This document shows, in pieces, positions 6,773 to 16,443 of a DNA stretch of 32,705 nucleotides; position 1 is the stretch's first letter; every line of letters begins with the position of its first letter. The notes under the pieces are model-generated. The model saw nothing but the letters and a program-made list of their open reading frames with translations. It was not told the DNA's origin and did not search any database. The stretch is from a virus. The translations under genes and the position numbers were made by a program. Where the stretch lies: positions 1 to 32,705 of the IMG/VR virus record IMGVR_UViG_3300034107_000080, one strand, 5' to 3'.

Positions 6773-6825
6773 TTGATGAGAGCAAAGAGGAAGCACGTAG
6801 ACTAAAACAAACACAAAGAAAATGA
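6565..6825 (+). CDS. Tail assembly chaperone, frameshift (T) extension
   Basis: An 86-codon stretch in the -1 frame relative to the 6068 gene, with no good start codon of its own (it would need TTG in the T-run). It contains FTERWGWYQSFITISRELKI followed by a helical, basic tail (SLTLLSYLIDESKEEARRL), a pattern known from the extension domain of tail assembly chaperones in Bacteroidota phages. Its stop overlaps the next gene's start (ATGA at 6822-6825), the usual coupling in this genome, which supports real translation. The fused product would be 252 residues. Confidence 0.65.
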   Translation: MDFIQRIIESHPLLYSKDGSEGEAEFGGSFTERWGWYQSFITISRELKIRISDVGKEPLFESLTLLSYLIDESKEEARRLKQTQRK

Positions 6826-7283
6826 ACCAATACTATACATGTTTAAACTTCATCCGAGATAGCATAAAAGGCGCGCCATTTGTGAACACGATCACTCAGG
6901 GAACGGACATTATCGATAACGTAAAAAAGAATATATTTCCCCTTGCTCACATAAATATTTTAAACGCATCGGCACCTGGACAAAGTAATACTTTTACTTT
7001 TGAAATTGCAGTGCTAGATATTAGAAACGTGTCAAAGGTAAAATCAAATAATAAGTTTCTGGGCAACGATAATGAGATCGACAATTTAAACACGTGTCAC
7101 GCCATTATAAATTATGCCTTAACCAAAATGCAGTTAACGAGAAACGAGTTTGATATTGAAATCGAAAACGTTTCAGATTTAACTCCGATCCTTTTAGAAT
7201 TTACGAATATGTTAGACGGTTGGAAAGTAGATTTAACGCTTTCAATTCCTAATAACGCAATGAGTGTTTGTTGTGAAGATTGA
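6822..7283 (+). CDS. Tail terminator/neck-like structural protein
   Basis: A 153-residue soluble protein without membrane segments. The middle holds IFPLAHINILNASAP, then a beta-rich stretch and FLGNDNEIDNLNTCHAIINY, a pattern I associate with a Flavobacteriia phage family placed between terminase or tail chaperone and the HK97-gp10-like gene. Size and position fit a tail terminator or neck protein (inferred). It starts in an ATGA overlap with the chaperone extension and overlaps the next gene by about 20 bp. Confidence 0.6.
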   Translation: MNQYYTCLNFIRDSIKGAPFVNTITQGTDIIDNVKKNIFPLAHINILNASAPGQSNTFTFEIAVLDIRNVSKVKSNNKFLGNDNEIDNLNTCHAIINYALTKMQLTRNEFDIEIENVSDLTPILLEFTNMLDGWKVDLTLSIPNNAMSVCCED

Positions 7284-7818
7284 TAACGTACAAGCAGCAT
7301 TAAATGAGTTCGGGAAACTTGTTATTGAACGAGCGAAGTCTAACTTAAAGAAAGGAGGCAAATACGGTACTCACAATACAAGTAACAAGTTGACCAACTC
7401 GTTAAGGTTTGAAACTAAGGAAAGCGCGAGAAGTATTGAATTTGATTTTTACGCTGAGGATTATTGGAAGTTTTTAGATTATGGAGTAAAGGGAAAAATA
7501 TCAAGCGCAAAAGCACCGAACTCACCTTATAAGTTTGGAAGTGGAACGGGTAAAAAGGGCGGTTTAAGAACTGCTATTGATAGCTGGGTAGTACGCAAAG
7601 GATTGGCAGGAACTAGGGGCAAAGATGGGCGATTTATGAGCCGTAAACAAATGGTTAGTATGATAAGCCGAAGTATCTATTTAAAGGGTACTCACGAAAC
7701 AAAGTTTTTCCGAGAAGCCTTTGAAACGACTTACAAAAGTTTGGATGAAAATATAGTTGAAAAATACGGTTTGGATTTAGAATCGTTTTTAAAGTTCAGT
7801 TTAAAAGAAATAAAATAA
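7264..7818 (+). CDS. HK97 gp10-like head-tail joining protein
   Basis: A 184-residue basic protein with the pattern of the HK97-gp10 family: an N-terminal helix (VQAALNEFGKLVIERAKSNL), a central segment YWKFLDYGVKGK typical of the family (E/D-Y-G-T/V), and a C-terminal helix pair. These proteins act at the head-tail joint or in neck assembly. The start is GTG at 7264; a second GTG at 7273 is also possible, as both lie inside the end of the previous gene. The stop overlaps the next ATG (TAATG). Confidence 0.7.
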   Translation: MFVVKIDNVQAALNEFGKLVIERAKSNLKKGGKYGTHNTSNKLTNSLRFETKESARSIEFDFYAEDYWKFLDYGVKGKISSAKAPNSPYKFGSGTGKKGGLRTAIDSWVVRKGLAGTRGKDGRFMSRKQMVSMISRSIYLKGTHETKFFREAFETTYKSLDENIVEKYGLDLESFLKFSLKEIK

Positions 7819-8903
7819 TGAAAGTAATATTTGTTCGAAGTCCTTATAAAATTCTAGTTGATGAAGCCACGCAGGTTTACACAAAATGCGTGGTTGATAT
7901 TATCGATCCTGCTGGAGTGCTACCAAATAAAACCGTAACACTTGAAAAGCAAATCCCTGATACAGTTAATCGAGATTGCTGGTTTAATATTTCGCCTTAC
8001 ATTAAAGATGAAATTGAAAACATCGCACCGAGCGCAATCACGCCAACGGATGAAGACGCAAATATGTGGCGCAAGGTTGAAGTTACAACTTATTGGAAAG
8101 TAGATTTAACAGATGAATGGACTGAATTAGAAGTACAAGAGTTTGTCGCAGTAAATGGATATAATAATTATCAAGGCGGTTACAATCAATCAATCACTTC
8201 GGATGTTGTTTTATTAACGAATCCTGATGTAAATATTTACCGCTCCGATAATAACCAATATTTTAATTTACTTATTGATTTTACAACTGGCACTTATGAT
8301 TTAATTTATAGATATAGAAATTTGGCGGGTACAACCATTGAAAATGTAGTTGTTATTGGTAGTGGTTATGAAAGTGGAATTTATATGTACAAAGTTCCTT
8401 ATAGAACCGCAGCTGCTGGACTTGAAAACGGTAATAGCGTACAAGTGAGATACGATACTTCAGGAAGTGTTCCAGCGCAACCACAAATTTACTTTTTAAA
8501 TGGAGATGATTGTCTTTACACACCGATTAAATGTGCGTTTATAAACTCAAAAGGTGGGTGGCAATACTTAACATTCTTTAAAGCACGAACAGATAGCTAC
8601 GAAGTAAAGAGTAAAGGTTTTAATTTGTTAGCTGATGCGGTTGATTACAACCCATTAAGAGGGCAGCGCAAAGAATTTAATTTTGATTTAAAGCAAAGTG
8701 TTAAGTTGAACACAGGTTGGGTTGATGAAAATACAATCGAGTTACTAGTGGAGTTGATGACTAGCGAAACGATATTACTAGATAACGAGCCAGCAACTTT
8801 AAAAGACAAATCTTTACAAAAGAAAACAAGGTTAAAAGATAAAATGATTAACTACGAAATGAATTTTGAGTACGCATTTAACCTTATAAACGATGTAGAT
8901 TAA
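7818..8903 (+). CDS. Tail structural protein of Bacteroidota phages
   Basis: A 361-residue beta-rich protein with no membrane segment or enzyme motif. It contains GGWQYLTFFKARTDSYEVKS about two thirds along and ends in a helical segment. It sits between the gp10-like gene and the 840-residue tail protein, upstream of the tape measure, with TAATG coupling at the start and direct abutment (8903/8904) at the end. By position and beta content it is probably a distal tail or baseplate component. No known enzyme activity is implied. Confidence 0.6.
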   Translation: MKVIFVRSPYKILVDEATQVYTKCVVDIIDPAGVLPNKTVTLEKQIPDTVNRDCWFNISPYIKDEIENIAPSAITPTDEDANMWRKVEVTTYWKVDLTDEWTELEVQEFVAVNGYNNYQGGYNQSITSDVVLLTNPDVNIYRSDNNQYFNLLIDFTTGTYDLIYRYRNLAGTTIENVVVIGSGYESGIYMYKVPYRTAAAGLENGNSVQVRYDTSGSVPAQPQIYFLNGDDCLYTPIKCAFINSKGGWQYLTFFKARTDSYEVKSKGFNLLADAVDYNPLRGQRKEFNFDLKQSVKLNTGWVDENTIELLVELMTSETILLDNEPATLKDKSLQKKTRLKDKMINYEMNFEYAFNLINDVD

Positions 8904-11426
8904 ATGAAAAACGTTGCACTATACATTTATATCGACGAGTTAATTGATGACGTCTTAACGCCAATTAGACACCGTTTAGAATTGTTTGCCGATGAATCAA
9001 TTAGCGTGACTTCATCGATTACTAATTTTAGAGATTTAGCAAAGATATTTACGGACTATTCAAAGGCGTTTACTATTCCAGCATCGAGCCACAATAACAA
9101 AATTCTTTACCATTGGTATAATAGCGAAGTAGGAGCAACAATTATAGATAACCCTTTGAGTTTAACAGATGCGTTTGACCATAGAATAACGTATTATGGT
9201 TATATTGAAATTGACACTATTCCTTTTCGTTATGGAAAGTGGTCGTTAAAAGGAAGTAAGAAAACAGACAATAAAATAGAAAGTTACTCGATAAACTTTA
9301 CTGGTAATTTAGTGCAATTAAAGGAGCGTTTTAAAGATGACAAATTAAACGCAATAGCATACTTTGAGGATGGCGTTAGAATAAGTCCTTACGATGCATT
9401 AAATCACGCTTGGAACTTAACGCAGGTTAAAAATAGAGTTGATGGTAATGGAACGGATGACATATTATATCCAGTTATTGGAACAAAGAGAAAATTATTT
9501 TTAAGTGCTGGAGCAACCGCAGCCGATAATATTTCAACTACTGCGGGAAAATTAAAATTTGATGAAATTTTTCCAGCAATAAGAGTAACTAAAATATTAG
9601 AGTATATCCAAACTTGTTACGGTATTCAGTTTGATGGTGCATTTATACAAAGCCAAACTTTTAGCAAATTATTTTTATACTTAAAAAATCAAGATGAATT
9701 TGTAATAAAGGCGCAGCAAGTTAGAGTTAACTTTACAAGTAAGCAAGGTTATACGCAAGTATTAAGCAATCACACTAATCCGCAAACATCTACAAATCAA
9801 AGTGCTTATTTATTTAACGATTTGAATTTAGATACAGACGTAGTAACATTTGATTTAGATTACGCACCATTTTTTTCTCCTTATACATCACTGCGGCAAG
9901 TTTGGAGAAGGAGAGCCTTGCAATTAACAATAACGGTGACTGCTGGGGCTTCAAATCCTTACAATCTTTATGTATATAATAACGGAATTTTATATTCAAC
10001 TTTTGAAAATATAGTAGGCACTGCTACTCAAACAATCTTTGCATTGAATTTTTTTGGGGCTTCGGCTGATCCAGATGATTTTAATGTTTATAATTTTACT
10101 TTTTTTGTTTCTAGCGATAGCGGAATAACATTTGAAAGCACATTAACGCATACAGTTTCAGTTACTTCAAATCAATCTTATAATTATTTTGGGAATATTA
10201 TTTTATCGCCAACTCAAACTCAAATATTAAGAGGTTTCGGAGCGTCGCAGTCAACAACGTCAAACATTGATATTAAATCATTCGTTCCTGATATAACGGT
10301 AATTTCTTTTATCGAGGGTTTAATAAAAATGTTTAATATAATGGTTATTCCAACTAGCGAAACATCGTTTTATTTAGAGCCATTAACAAGATATTACAAC
10401 GATGGAAACAATATAGACATAACAGAGTATGTAATACCTGATTCGATTGATATAAACCCACCACAGTTATTTAAAAGAATAGCTTTTAAATTTGAAAAAT
10501 CAATTAATATTTTAAATGAATTTTTTAGAAGTAATTTCAATAAAGAATTTGGAGACTTAAATTTCGAAAATCAAAACAGCGCATTTTCTGAAACGTACGA
10601 AGTGGCTTTACCTTTTGAAGATTTTATTTTTGAAAGGGAAACTGCAACGGATTTTTTAACTGCTACCATATTTAACAAAGACATAAAAGCATACGTTCCA
10701 AAACCATCTTTAATTTACTGCAACGGAGCGCAACTAATAACTCCTAATATAAAAATTGGAGACAATTCAACTACAATCGACATTGATAGTTATGTAAGAT
10801 TTTCAAACGAATTAGCTTTAGCAGGTTCAGATGTAGCTTACACACAATCTTTGAGTTGGGGTGCGGAAGTTTCGGCTTGGGATTTGGATATTAACTTTGT
10901 AGGACTTTATCAAAGGTTTTATTCAAGTTATATTGAAAATTTATTTAACCAACGAACTAGAATTTTAAAACTAAAGGCGATGCTGCCAACTTCTTTAATT
11001 TGTTCAATAAAATTAAAAGATAAAATGATAGTTTCAAACAAGCGATATTTAATAAACACAATGACACCAGAACTTACAACTGGGGAAACTTCCTTTGAGT
11101 TGATTTTGGATAATTCGCCAACGCTAGAAGATGAGCAAACCGAAGTACTACGCTTTTCAAATTTAAACACGTTAGAGTTAGACAATAAGGCGCAAGTTAT
11201 TGAGGCACAAATTTTTTTAAGTGATAACGATTATTGGCAGGCAAAAACTGCAACGGGATTTTTAACGGGTGCTTATTTTAAAGATGATACTTTTTCAGAT
11301 GGACTTTTAAACGTTTCAGTTCCAGCAAATGCAACGGGTTTATTTAGAGATGGAAGTATAGTTATAGAATTTTACAAAGACGGAGTAGGAAAATCAGTAC
11401 AAATACCAGTTACACAAAATGCTTAA
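8904..11426 (+). CDS. Large tail/baseplate protein
   Basis: An 840-residue beta-rich protein, the largest in the genome. The N-terminus (RLELFADESISVTSSITNFR, then FTIPASSHNNKILYHWYN) matches a big family of Bacteroidota phage structural proteins found beside the tape measure. It contains no recognised glycosidase or peptidase motif. It probably forms the baseplate hub or tail tip. Gene order places it before the tape measure, whereas in most siphoviruses the tail-tip genes come after. Start ATG directly abuts the previous stop; the next small gene starts inside its 3' end. Confidence 0.65.
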   Translation: MKNVALYIYIDELIDDVLTPIRHRLELFADESISVTSSITNFRDLAKIFTDYSKAFTIPASSHNNKILYHWYNSEVGATIIDNPLSLTDAFDHRITYYGYIEIDTIPFRYGKWSLKGSKKTDNKIESYSINFTGNLVQLKERFKDDKLNAIAYFEDGVRISPYDALNHAWNLTQVKNRVDGNGTDDILYPVIGTKRKLFLSAGATAADNISTTAGKLKFDEIFPAIRVTKILEYIQTCYGIQFDGAFIQSQTFSKLFLYLKNQDEFVIKAQQVRVNFTSKQGYTQVLSNHTNPQTSTNQSAYLFNDLNLDTDVVTFDLDYAPFFSPYTSLRQVWRRRALQLTITVTAGASNPYNLYVYNNGILYSTFENIVGTATQTIFALNFFGASADPDDFNVYNFTFFVSSDSGITFESTLTHTVSVTSNQSYNYFGNIILSPTQTQILRGFGASQSTTSNIDIKSFVPDITVISFIEGLIKMFNIMVIPTSETSFYLEPLTRYYNDGNNIDITEYVIPDSIDINPPQLFKRIAFKFEKSINILNEFFRSNFNKEFGDLNFENQNSAFSETYEVALPFEDFIFERETATDFLTATIFNKDIKAYVPKPSLIYCNGAQLITPNIKIGDNSTTIDIDSYVRFSNELALAGSDVAYTQSLSWGAEVSAWDLDINFVGLYQRFYSSYIENLFNQRTRILKLKAMLPTSLICSIKLKDKMIVSNKRYLINTMTPELTTGETSFELILDNSPTLEDEQTEVLRFSNLNTLELDNKAQVIEAQIFLSDNDYWQAKTATGFLTGAYFKDDTFSDGLLNVSVPANATGLFRDGSIVIEFYKDGVGKSVQIPVTQNA

Positions 11427-11553
11427 ACAAATATTAGAAATGCTTCAAATAGCAGAGGACTACAAAGGCAACGAGATAATCGAAACCGCAAAGGGAAAAT
11501 ATCAATATACAAATAATTGGGAATTATTTAAAAAAGCAGCGAAATGGCAATAG
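11419..11553 (+). CDS. Small hypothetical protein (44 aa) before the tape measure
   Basis: A 44-residue helical peptide (MLKQILEMLQIAEDYKGNEI and on) whose start overlaps the stop of the 840-residue tail protein by 8 bp and whose end overlaps the tape measure start by 10 bp. It fills the only gap between the two genes, which is good evidence that it is translated. It could be a small chaperone or an assembly factor for the tape measure; no family recognised. Confidence 0.6.
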   Translation: MLKQILEMLQIAEDYKGNEIIETAKGKYQYTNNWELFKKAAKWQ

Positions 11554-13643
11554 AAAAGGTTATTGATATAAAAGTACAAGGCAACGCGGATGAGGCGGTT
11601 GGATCATTACGTTCGCAATTAAGAGCAGCGCAAGCCGATGTAGCGGCATTATCTGAAAAGTTTGGAGCAACTTCACAACAAGCAGTAGAAGCGGCAAAAC
11701 GTGCGGGAGAATTAAAAGATAGGATAGGAGATGCCAAAAGTTTAACCGATGCGTTTAACCCAGATGCTAAATTTAAGTCTTTAAGTAGTTCCCTATCAGG
11801 AGTTGCTGGTGGATTTGCTGCGGTGCAAGGTGGGATGGCTTTGTTTGGAAAGCAGTCAGAAGATGTAGAAAAAACACTTTTGAAGGTTCAGTCTGCAATG
11901 GCTTTAAGTCAAGGACTTCAAGGACTTGGAGAAGCTAGAGATTCATTTAAACAGCTTAAGGCGGTAGCAGTTGATGCATTTAAAGGTATTAAATCAGCAA
12001 TAGGGAGTACAGGTATTGGGTTATTAGTTGTTGCTCTAGGTACAATTTATGCATATTGGGACGATATAAAAGAAGCGGTTAGTGGAGTAAGTCAAGAACA
12101 AAAGAAACTTAACGCTGCTTCACAAAAGAATGTTGATTTAGAAGCAGAAAAATTAAAAGCAATAAGCAATCAAGATAATATTTTAAAACTTCAAGGCAAA
12201 TCTGAAAAAGAGATTTTAGATATTAAGATTAAGCAAACAGATGAAGCTATAATAGCTAATAAAATAAATCAACAAAATCAAATCTTAAATACACAGTTAG
12301 CGGTTCAAGGCGCAAAAAGAAATTATGAGATGTTAAAATCTTATATTGATTTTGTTACTATACCTCAAAGATTTTTATACAAAGACGCAGCAATGTCAAT
12401 AAATAATATTATTGATTTGCTAAATAAGATTCCCGGAGTAAAGATAAAATCAAAATTAGACGAAACTCTTGGAGATAAAGCAGCGGATTATATTGCTAAA
12501 TTAGGATTTGATCCAGAGAAAGTAAAAGCAGAGGGAGATAAAACAGTTAAGGCTACGCAAGAAACAGTAGATAAATTGTTAAATGATAGAGCAGGGTATC
12601 AATTATCTAAACAAGCGATTGATAAAGAAGCATCTAAAACAGAGGATGAGGAAACAAAAAAGAAAGTAAAAAAAGCGGAAGATGAAGCGGCAGCATTAAA
12701 AGCTATTGAAGATAAAAAGTTGGCTGATGATATGAAGTCGGCACAAGATGCAATTAACATATTAAATACATTAAGCCAAAATAATGAAACTCCAGCAGAA
12801 AAAGCGGAGCGAGAATATAAAGATAGAAAAGCAGTTTTAGAGGCTAACAATTTATCGACTGAAGAATTAACAAGGCAACATTTAAATAATTTAGCAAACA
12901 TTGAACTTGATATAGCCGCTAAAAAAATTGAAAAAGAAGATTCTGAATTTCTAAGATTACAAGAATTAACACTTGAAAAAGCTGATTATGATAAGCTAGT
13001 TTTATATCAAAAATATGAATCTGAATATTTAGCGGCAGAGGGTAATGCTGAATTGCAAAAGCAACTTAAAATAAAATTAGATAAGGATATTATAGCAGTA
13101 GATGTAGCGACTGCCGCAACACAAGATGAAATAGAAAAGAAAAAACAACAAGCTAGACAGGTTGCCCTTTCGGCTTATTCATCATCATTAAAAACAGCTG
13201 CAAGTTTATTGGGAGAAAGCACAGATGCGGGTAAAGCAGCAGCAATAGCAGCTACAACAATAGATACAATTCAATCGGGAGTTTCAGCATTTAAAGGAAT
13301 GGTAGCAGCAGTTCCCGGTCCTGTTGGGATTGCGTTAGGTGCAGTCGCGGCAGCTGGTGCATTAGCCTCTGGTTTCGCATCGGTTAAAAAGATTATGGCG
13401 GTTAAAACTCCTAAAGGTGGTGGCGGTGGAGGCGGAGGTGCAGCACCAACAATGAGCGGTGGCGGTGCAGCAGGTGGAGCAGCACCACAATTTAACGTTG
13501 TAGGAAATAGCGGAGTTAATCAATTAGCTGGAATAATGGCAACAAATGAGCAAACGCCAGTAAAAGCGTACGTAGTTCCGAGCGATGTAACAACGGGGCA
13601 ATCACTCGACCGCAACATCATTAGAAACGCGAGTTTAGGATAA
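11544..13643 (+). CDS. Tape measure protein
   Basis: A 699-residue protein. It has an alanine-rich coiled-coil N-terminus (about 10-70), a hydrophobic segment at about 155-172 (STGIGLLVVALGTIYAYW), long lysine/glutamate-rich coiled coils in the middle (about 340-540) and an alanine/glycine-rich C-terminus with a run of eight glycines near 630. This is the typical composition of tape measures, which set tail length and enter the host membrane at infection. At about 1.5 Å per residue, 699 residues imply a tail near 100 nm, consistent with a siphovirus. It is helped by the chaperone encoded at 6068-6825. Confidence 0.9.
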   Translation: MAIEKVIDIKVQGNADEAVGSLRSQLRAAQADVAALSEKFGATSQQAVEAAKRAGELKDRIGDAKSLTDAFNPDAKFKSLSSSLSGVAGGFAAVQGGMALFGKQSEDVEKTLLKVQSAMALSQGLQGLGEARDSFKQLKAVAVDAFKGIKSAIGSTGIGLLVVALGTIYAYWDDIKEAVSGVSQEQKKLNAASQKNVDLEAEKLKAISNQDNILKLQGKSEKEILDIKIKQTDEAIIANKINQQNQILNTQLAVQGAKRNYEMLKSYIDFVTIPQRFLYKDAAMSINNIIDLLNKIPGVKIKSKLDETLGDKAADYIAKLGFDPEKVKAEGDKTVKATQETVDKLLNDRAGYQLSKQAIDKEASKTEDEETKKKVKKAEDEAAALKAIEDKKLADDMKSAQDAINILNTLSQNNETPAEKAEREYKDRKAVLEANNLSTEELTRQHLNNLANIELDIAAKKIEKEDSEFLRLQELTLEKADYDKLVLYQKYESEYLAAEGNAELQKQLKIKLDKDIIAVDVATAATQDEIEKKKQQARQVALSAYSSSLKTAASLLGESTDAGKAAAIAATTIDTIQSGVSAFKGMVAAVPGPVGIALGAVAAAGALASGFASVKKIMAVKTPKGGGGGGGGAAPTMSGGGAAGGAAPQFNVVGNSGVNQLAGIMATNEQTPVKAYVVPSDVTTGQSLDRNIIRNASLG

Positions 13644-13682
13644 AAAGTTTATAACAAAATAATTAAATTCAGTCTTAAAGAT

Positions 13683-14774
13683 ATGCAAACGTACAAAGTG
13701 GTTTTAAACGAAAATGATGAAAGCGGAATTTACGCAATTTCGTTAGTGGATGATCCAGCCACAAAGGAGCTATTTATTTCACTTAGTGCAGAGCAAACAG
13801 ATATACAACTAGCAACGGCAAATGAGGAGAAAAGAATTGTAGTTGGCCCAGTACTTATACCAAATCAACTAATAATGAGAAACGATCCCGATGGAGGCGA
13901 ACCTTTCAATATTATGTTTGAAGCGGAAACGATTACAGAAATTCACGAGAAGTTCATTAAAAACGGATTTCAAAATAATTCAACCATCGAACATGATGGT
14001 AAATTTATTGAAGATGTAACCTTTACCGAAACGTGGATAAAGGAGGATGACGTACACGATAAGTCAGTTTTATACGGATTTAAGCATCCGATTGGAACAT
14101 TATACGGAATGCAGAAAATAAATAACGACGAGGTTTGGAATGACTATATAAAAACTGGAAAAGTAAAAGGCTTTTCTATTGATGGCACAAAATTCGGTTT
14201 GGAGAAAATTAATTTAAATACTAACTATATGAATCTAGAAGCGATTGCAAATGCAATTAAAGAGGGGTTTGCAGCGATAAAATTATCGAGCGATAACCCA
14301 GCACCCGAAGTGGTGGAAGTGCAACTAGCACAAATGAAACTTAGCGATGGCGTTACAGTTTTAGAAGCGGCAAGTTTTGAAGCTGGTCAAGAGGTTGTAA
14401 TTGTAGCCGAAGATGGCACGACTACTCCTGCTCCAGTTGGCGAACACGAATTGGAAGACGGAAACGTTTTGATAATTACAGAAGCGGGAATTATCGCTGA
14501 AATCAGAGTTAAAGAAATGGAAGCTGAAGAAGTGGAAATGAGTAACGATGCAAAATTTGAGGCGTTAATCAAAACGATTGTGATGAACCTTTCTTCGGAA
14601 GTGGCTAAGCAAATGAATGATCTTAAAGTTGAATTGAAAGCTGAAATTTCAGAGGCAAAAGAAATCCAACTTAGCGCAAGTACAAAAGCAAAACCCGAAG
14701 TTAAAGAATCAAAACCTTTCGAGGCAATGACAGCTTTGGAGCGACACAGAGCAATCAAAAATCAATTAAAATAA
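13683..14774 (+). CDS. XkdF-like head maturation protease with scaffold domain
   Basis: A 363-residue protein. Residues 1-175 carry the XkdF-like pattern: GIYAISLVDDPATKELF, RIVVGPVLIPNQLIMRND, the STIEHDGKF histidine segment and GKVKGFSIDGTKFG. XkdF-type proteins are thought to be prohead serine-type proteases. From about 190 to the end the protein is acidic and helical with coiled-coil character, as expected for a fused scaffold. It lies 19 bp before the major capsid gene, the standard protease-scaffold-capsid arrangement. Confidence 0.8.
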   Translation: MQTYKVVLNENDESGIYAISLVDDPATKELFISLSAEQTDIQLATANEEKRIVVGPVLIPNQLIMRNDPDGGEPFNIMFEAETITEIHEKFIKNGFQNNSTIEHDGKFIEDVTFTETWIKEDDVHDKSVLYGFKHPIGTLYGMQKINNDEVWNDYIKTGKVKGFSIDGTKFGLEKINLNTNYMNLEAIANAIKEGFAAIKLSSDNPAPEVVEVQLAQMKLSDGVTVLEAASFEAGQEVVIVAEDGTTTPAPVGEHELEDGNVLIITEAGIIAEIRVKEMEAEEVEMSNDAKFEALIKTIVMNLSSEVAKQMNDLKVELKAEISEAKEIQLSASTKAKPEVKESKPFEAMTALERHRAIKNQLK

Positions 14775-14793
14775 CAACTAAAAACTAAAAAAA

Positions 14794-15813
14794 ATGGCAA
14801 TAAGCTATACACCAGTAGACATTAGAGGGGTTGCAGTAGAACCAATCTTAGAAGAAGTATTATTCGCAAATAAAACTATTGCGGATGGTTACGTAACATT
14901 TAACGACAACATCAAAGCAGGTACAATCTTTACAGAGGCTGGAGTTGATGTAACTGCACAACTTTACACAGGAAGTGCTTTAAGTTCAAGCGGATCAATC
15001 AACATTACAGACCGCACAATCACACCTACAAAATTAGAGTACAAGCAAACATTCTTACAAGAGGCTTTGCGTTCATCTCGTTTTAATCGTTCAATGAATC
15101 CAGGAGCGTTTAACATCGAATCAAGCGAGTTTGCTTCAACTGTTTTAGCAATGGTAGGGCCAAACGTTTCACAAGATGCAGAGTCAATCTTTTGGGGTGG
15201 TATTACAAGCACAACAAAAACTGCTATTGCTGCATTAACTCCTAACGCTGCGCAAGGTTCAATGACTGCTGCAACACAAACTGCAGTTGCTGCTTTGACT
15301 GCTGGACTTGTTGATGGGGTATTTGCAAAAGTACTTTACGATAACGCTGCGGTTGGTGGTTACATTAAGGTTACCGGAACAACGGTTACAGCGGCCAATA
15401 TAGCGGGCGAAGTGAGCAAAATTTTCTTAGCAATACCAGCGGAAAACTTAAACGACACAGTATCGCCAACAGTTATTTACTGCCCACGTTCTTGGAAGCA
15501 ATTATGCTACAACGCTAACAACGCGGTAGGTGCTGCACAACAAGTTAATTTCGTAATCACTGGAGACAACTTCAATACTTCTCAAGTATTTTATAACGGA
15601 ATCGAATTATTGTTCGTTCCTGCTCCAAATGCTTTGATGGCTTACGCTCAAAGAAAAGCGGCAGTATCGTGGAATACAGATTTACTTGACGATGTAAACA
15701 GATTTGAAGTAGGTAAATTGGTTAACGATGGAGATGTTCAATTTGTACGTTCAATCTACACATTGGCAGCGAATGTAGGTCAAGCTACAAAAGGAGTACT
15801 TTACGGAGGATAA
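14794..15813 (+). CDS. Major capsid protein (HK97-like)
   Basis: A 339-residue protein rich in alanine, valine and threonine. The early segment resembles an N-arm and E-loop (TFTEA-type strand, then DRTITPTKLEYKQTFLQEAL). The later part (FYNGIELLFVPAPNALMAYA, RFEVGKLVNDGDVQFVRSIY) has the spine/P-domain style of HK97-fold capsids. Codon use is cleaner than in the neighbours, as in highly expressed genes. It follows the protease/scaffold gene and is closed by a hairpin terminator at 15823-15850, consistent with stepwise control of capsid and tail-tube levels. Confidence 0.85.
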   Translation: MAISYTPVDIRGVAVEPILEEVLFANKTIADGYVTFNDNIKAGTIFTEAGVDVTAQLYTGSALSSSGSINITDRTITPTKLEYKQTFLQEALRSSRFNRSMNPGAFNIESSEFASTVLAMVGPNVSQDAESIFWGGITSTTKTAIAALTPNAAQGSMTAATQTAVAALTAGLVDGVFAKVLYDNAAVGGYIKVTGTTVTAANIAGEVSKIFLAIPAENLNDTVSPTVIYCPRSWKQLCYNANNAVGAAQQVNFVITGDNFNTSQVFYNGIELLFVPAPNALMAYAQRKAAVSWNTDLLDDVNRFEVGKLVNDGDVQFVRSIYTLAANVGQATKGVLYGG

Positions 15814-15822
15814 CAAGTAACT

Positions 15823-15850
15823 AGGGCGGATTAGTTTCCGCCCTTATTTT
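15823..15850 (+). terminator. Terminator after the major capsid gene
   Basis: AGGGCGGA (15823-15830) pairs with TCCGCCCT (15837-15844) around a 6-nt loop, then TATTTT. Probably partial, since the next gene has no visible promoter. Confidence 0.8.
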
Positions 15851-15863
15851 AAATAAAAATATT

Positions 15864-16394
15864 ATGGCATATTGTCCAATAACTGCGGGTAGACTTTTAA
15901 ATAATTGTAAGAACCAAAGAGGGGGAATTAAAAACCTTTACTTTGCGAATTACGATTCTTACGGTTTTGTAGTAGCTGCGCAAGCGGTTACCGATTTGGG
16001 AACTTTAGATGAAGTTTTTAAATACGAAGTAAAAGCTACAACAAACGCACTAACAGAAACGGGTACAAGTTCGGAAGATAACGGAACTTATTTAGTTGCT
16101 CAATCTTTGGCGGTTACGCTTCCAAAATTGGCGGCAGACTTACAAGCGCAAGTACAATTAATTTGCCAAGGCAGACCTTTTGTATTTGTAGAAGATTACA
16201 ATGGTAATATTCACTTAGTTGGATTGACTAACGGAACTATGAGCAACTGTACAAAAGTAACAGGAGCAGCGGGTGGAGATTTATCAGGTTACACTTTGAC
16301 AATCGCAGCCGAAGAAGGTTCATTATCTCCATTCTTAGATAATACCACAAAAGCTGAATTGTTAACTTTTGTATCTGAAGACGTAGTTTCTTAA
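15864..16394 (+). CDS. Major tail (tube) protein
   Basis: A 176-residue protein with the order of motifs seen in Bacteroidota phage tail-tube proteins: an early GGIKNLYFANYDS, a strand FKYEVKATTNALTETGTSS, DNGTYLVAQSLAVTLPKL and FVFVEDYNGNIHLVGLTNG. The structure is expected to be beta-rich, forming hexamer rings that build the tail tube. It lies between two intrinsic terminators, right after the major capsid gene, which suits two high-level structural transcripts ending here. Confidence 0.8.
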   Translation: MAYCPITAGRLLNNCKNQRGGIKNLYFANYDSYGFVVAAQAVTDLGTLDEVFKYEVKATTNALTETGTSSEDNGTYLVAQSLAVTLPKLAADLQAQVQLICQGRPFVFVEDYNGNIHLVGLTNGTMSNCTKVTGAAGGDLSGYTLTIAAEEGSLSPFLDNTTKAELLTFVSEDVVS

Positions 16395-16416
16395 ATTTTA
16401 GCTTAACTTACTACTT

Positions 16417-16443
16417 AAACCCATCTTAATTGATGGGTTTTTT
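16417..16443 (+). terminator. Terminator after the major tail gene
   Basis: AAACCCATC (16417-16425) pairs with GATGGGTTT (16432-16440) with loop TTAATT, followed by a run of six T (16438-16443). This is the strongest intrinsic terminator in the window. Confidence 0.9.

Noticed and set aside
13420-13500. GGTGGCGG-rich repeat stretch
   Set aside because: It is simply the glycine-rich C-terminus of the tape measure, not a separate DNA element.
14387-14758. 123-codon minus-strand open frame
   Set aside because: Lies wholly inside the protease/scaffold gene; serine/alanine-rich composition is typical of the antisense of an acidic, lysine-rich coding region.
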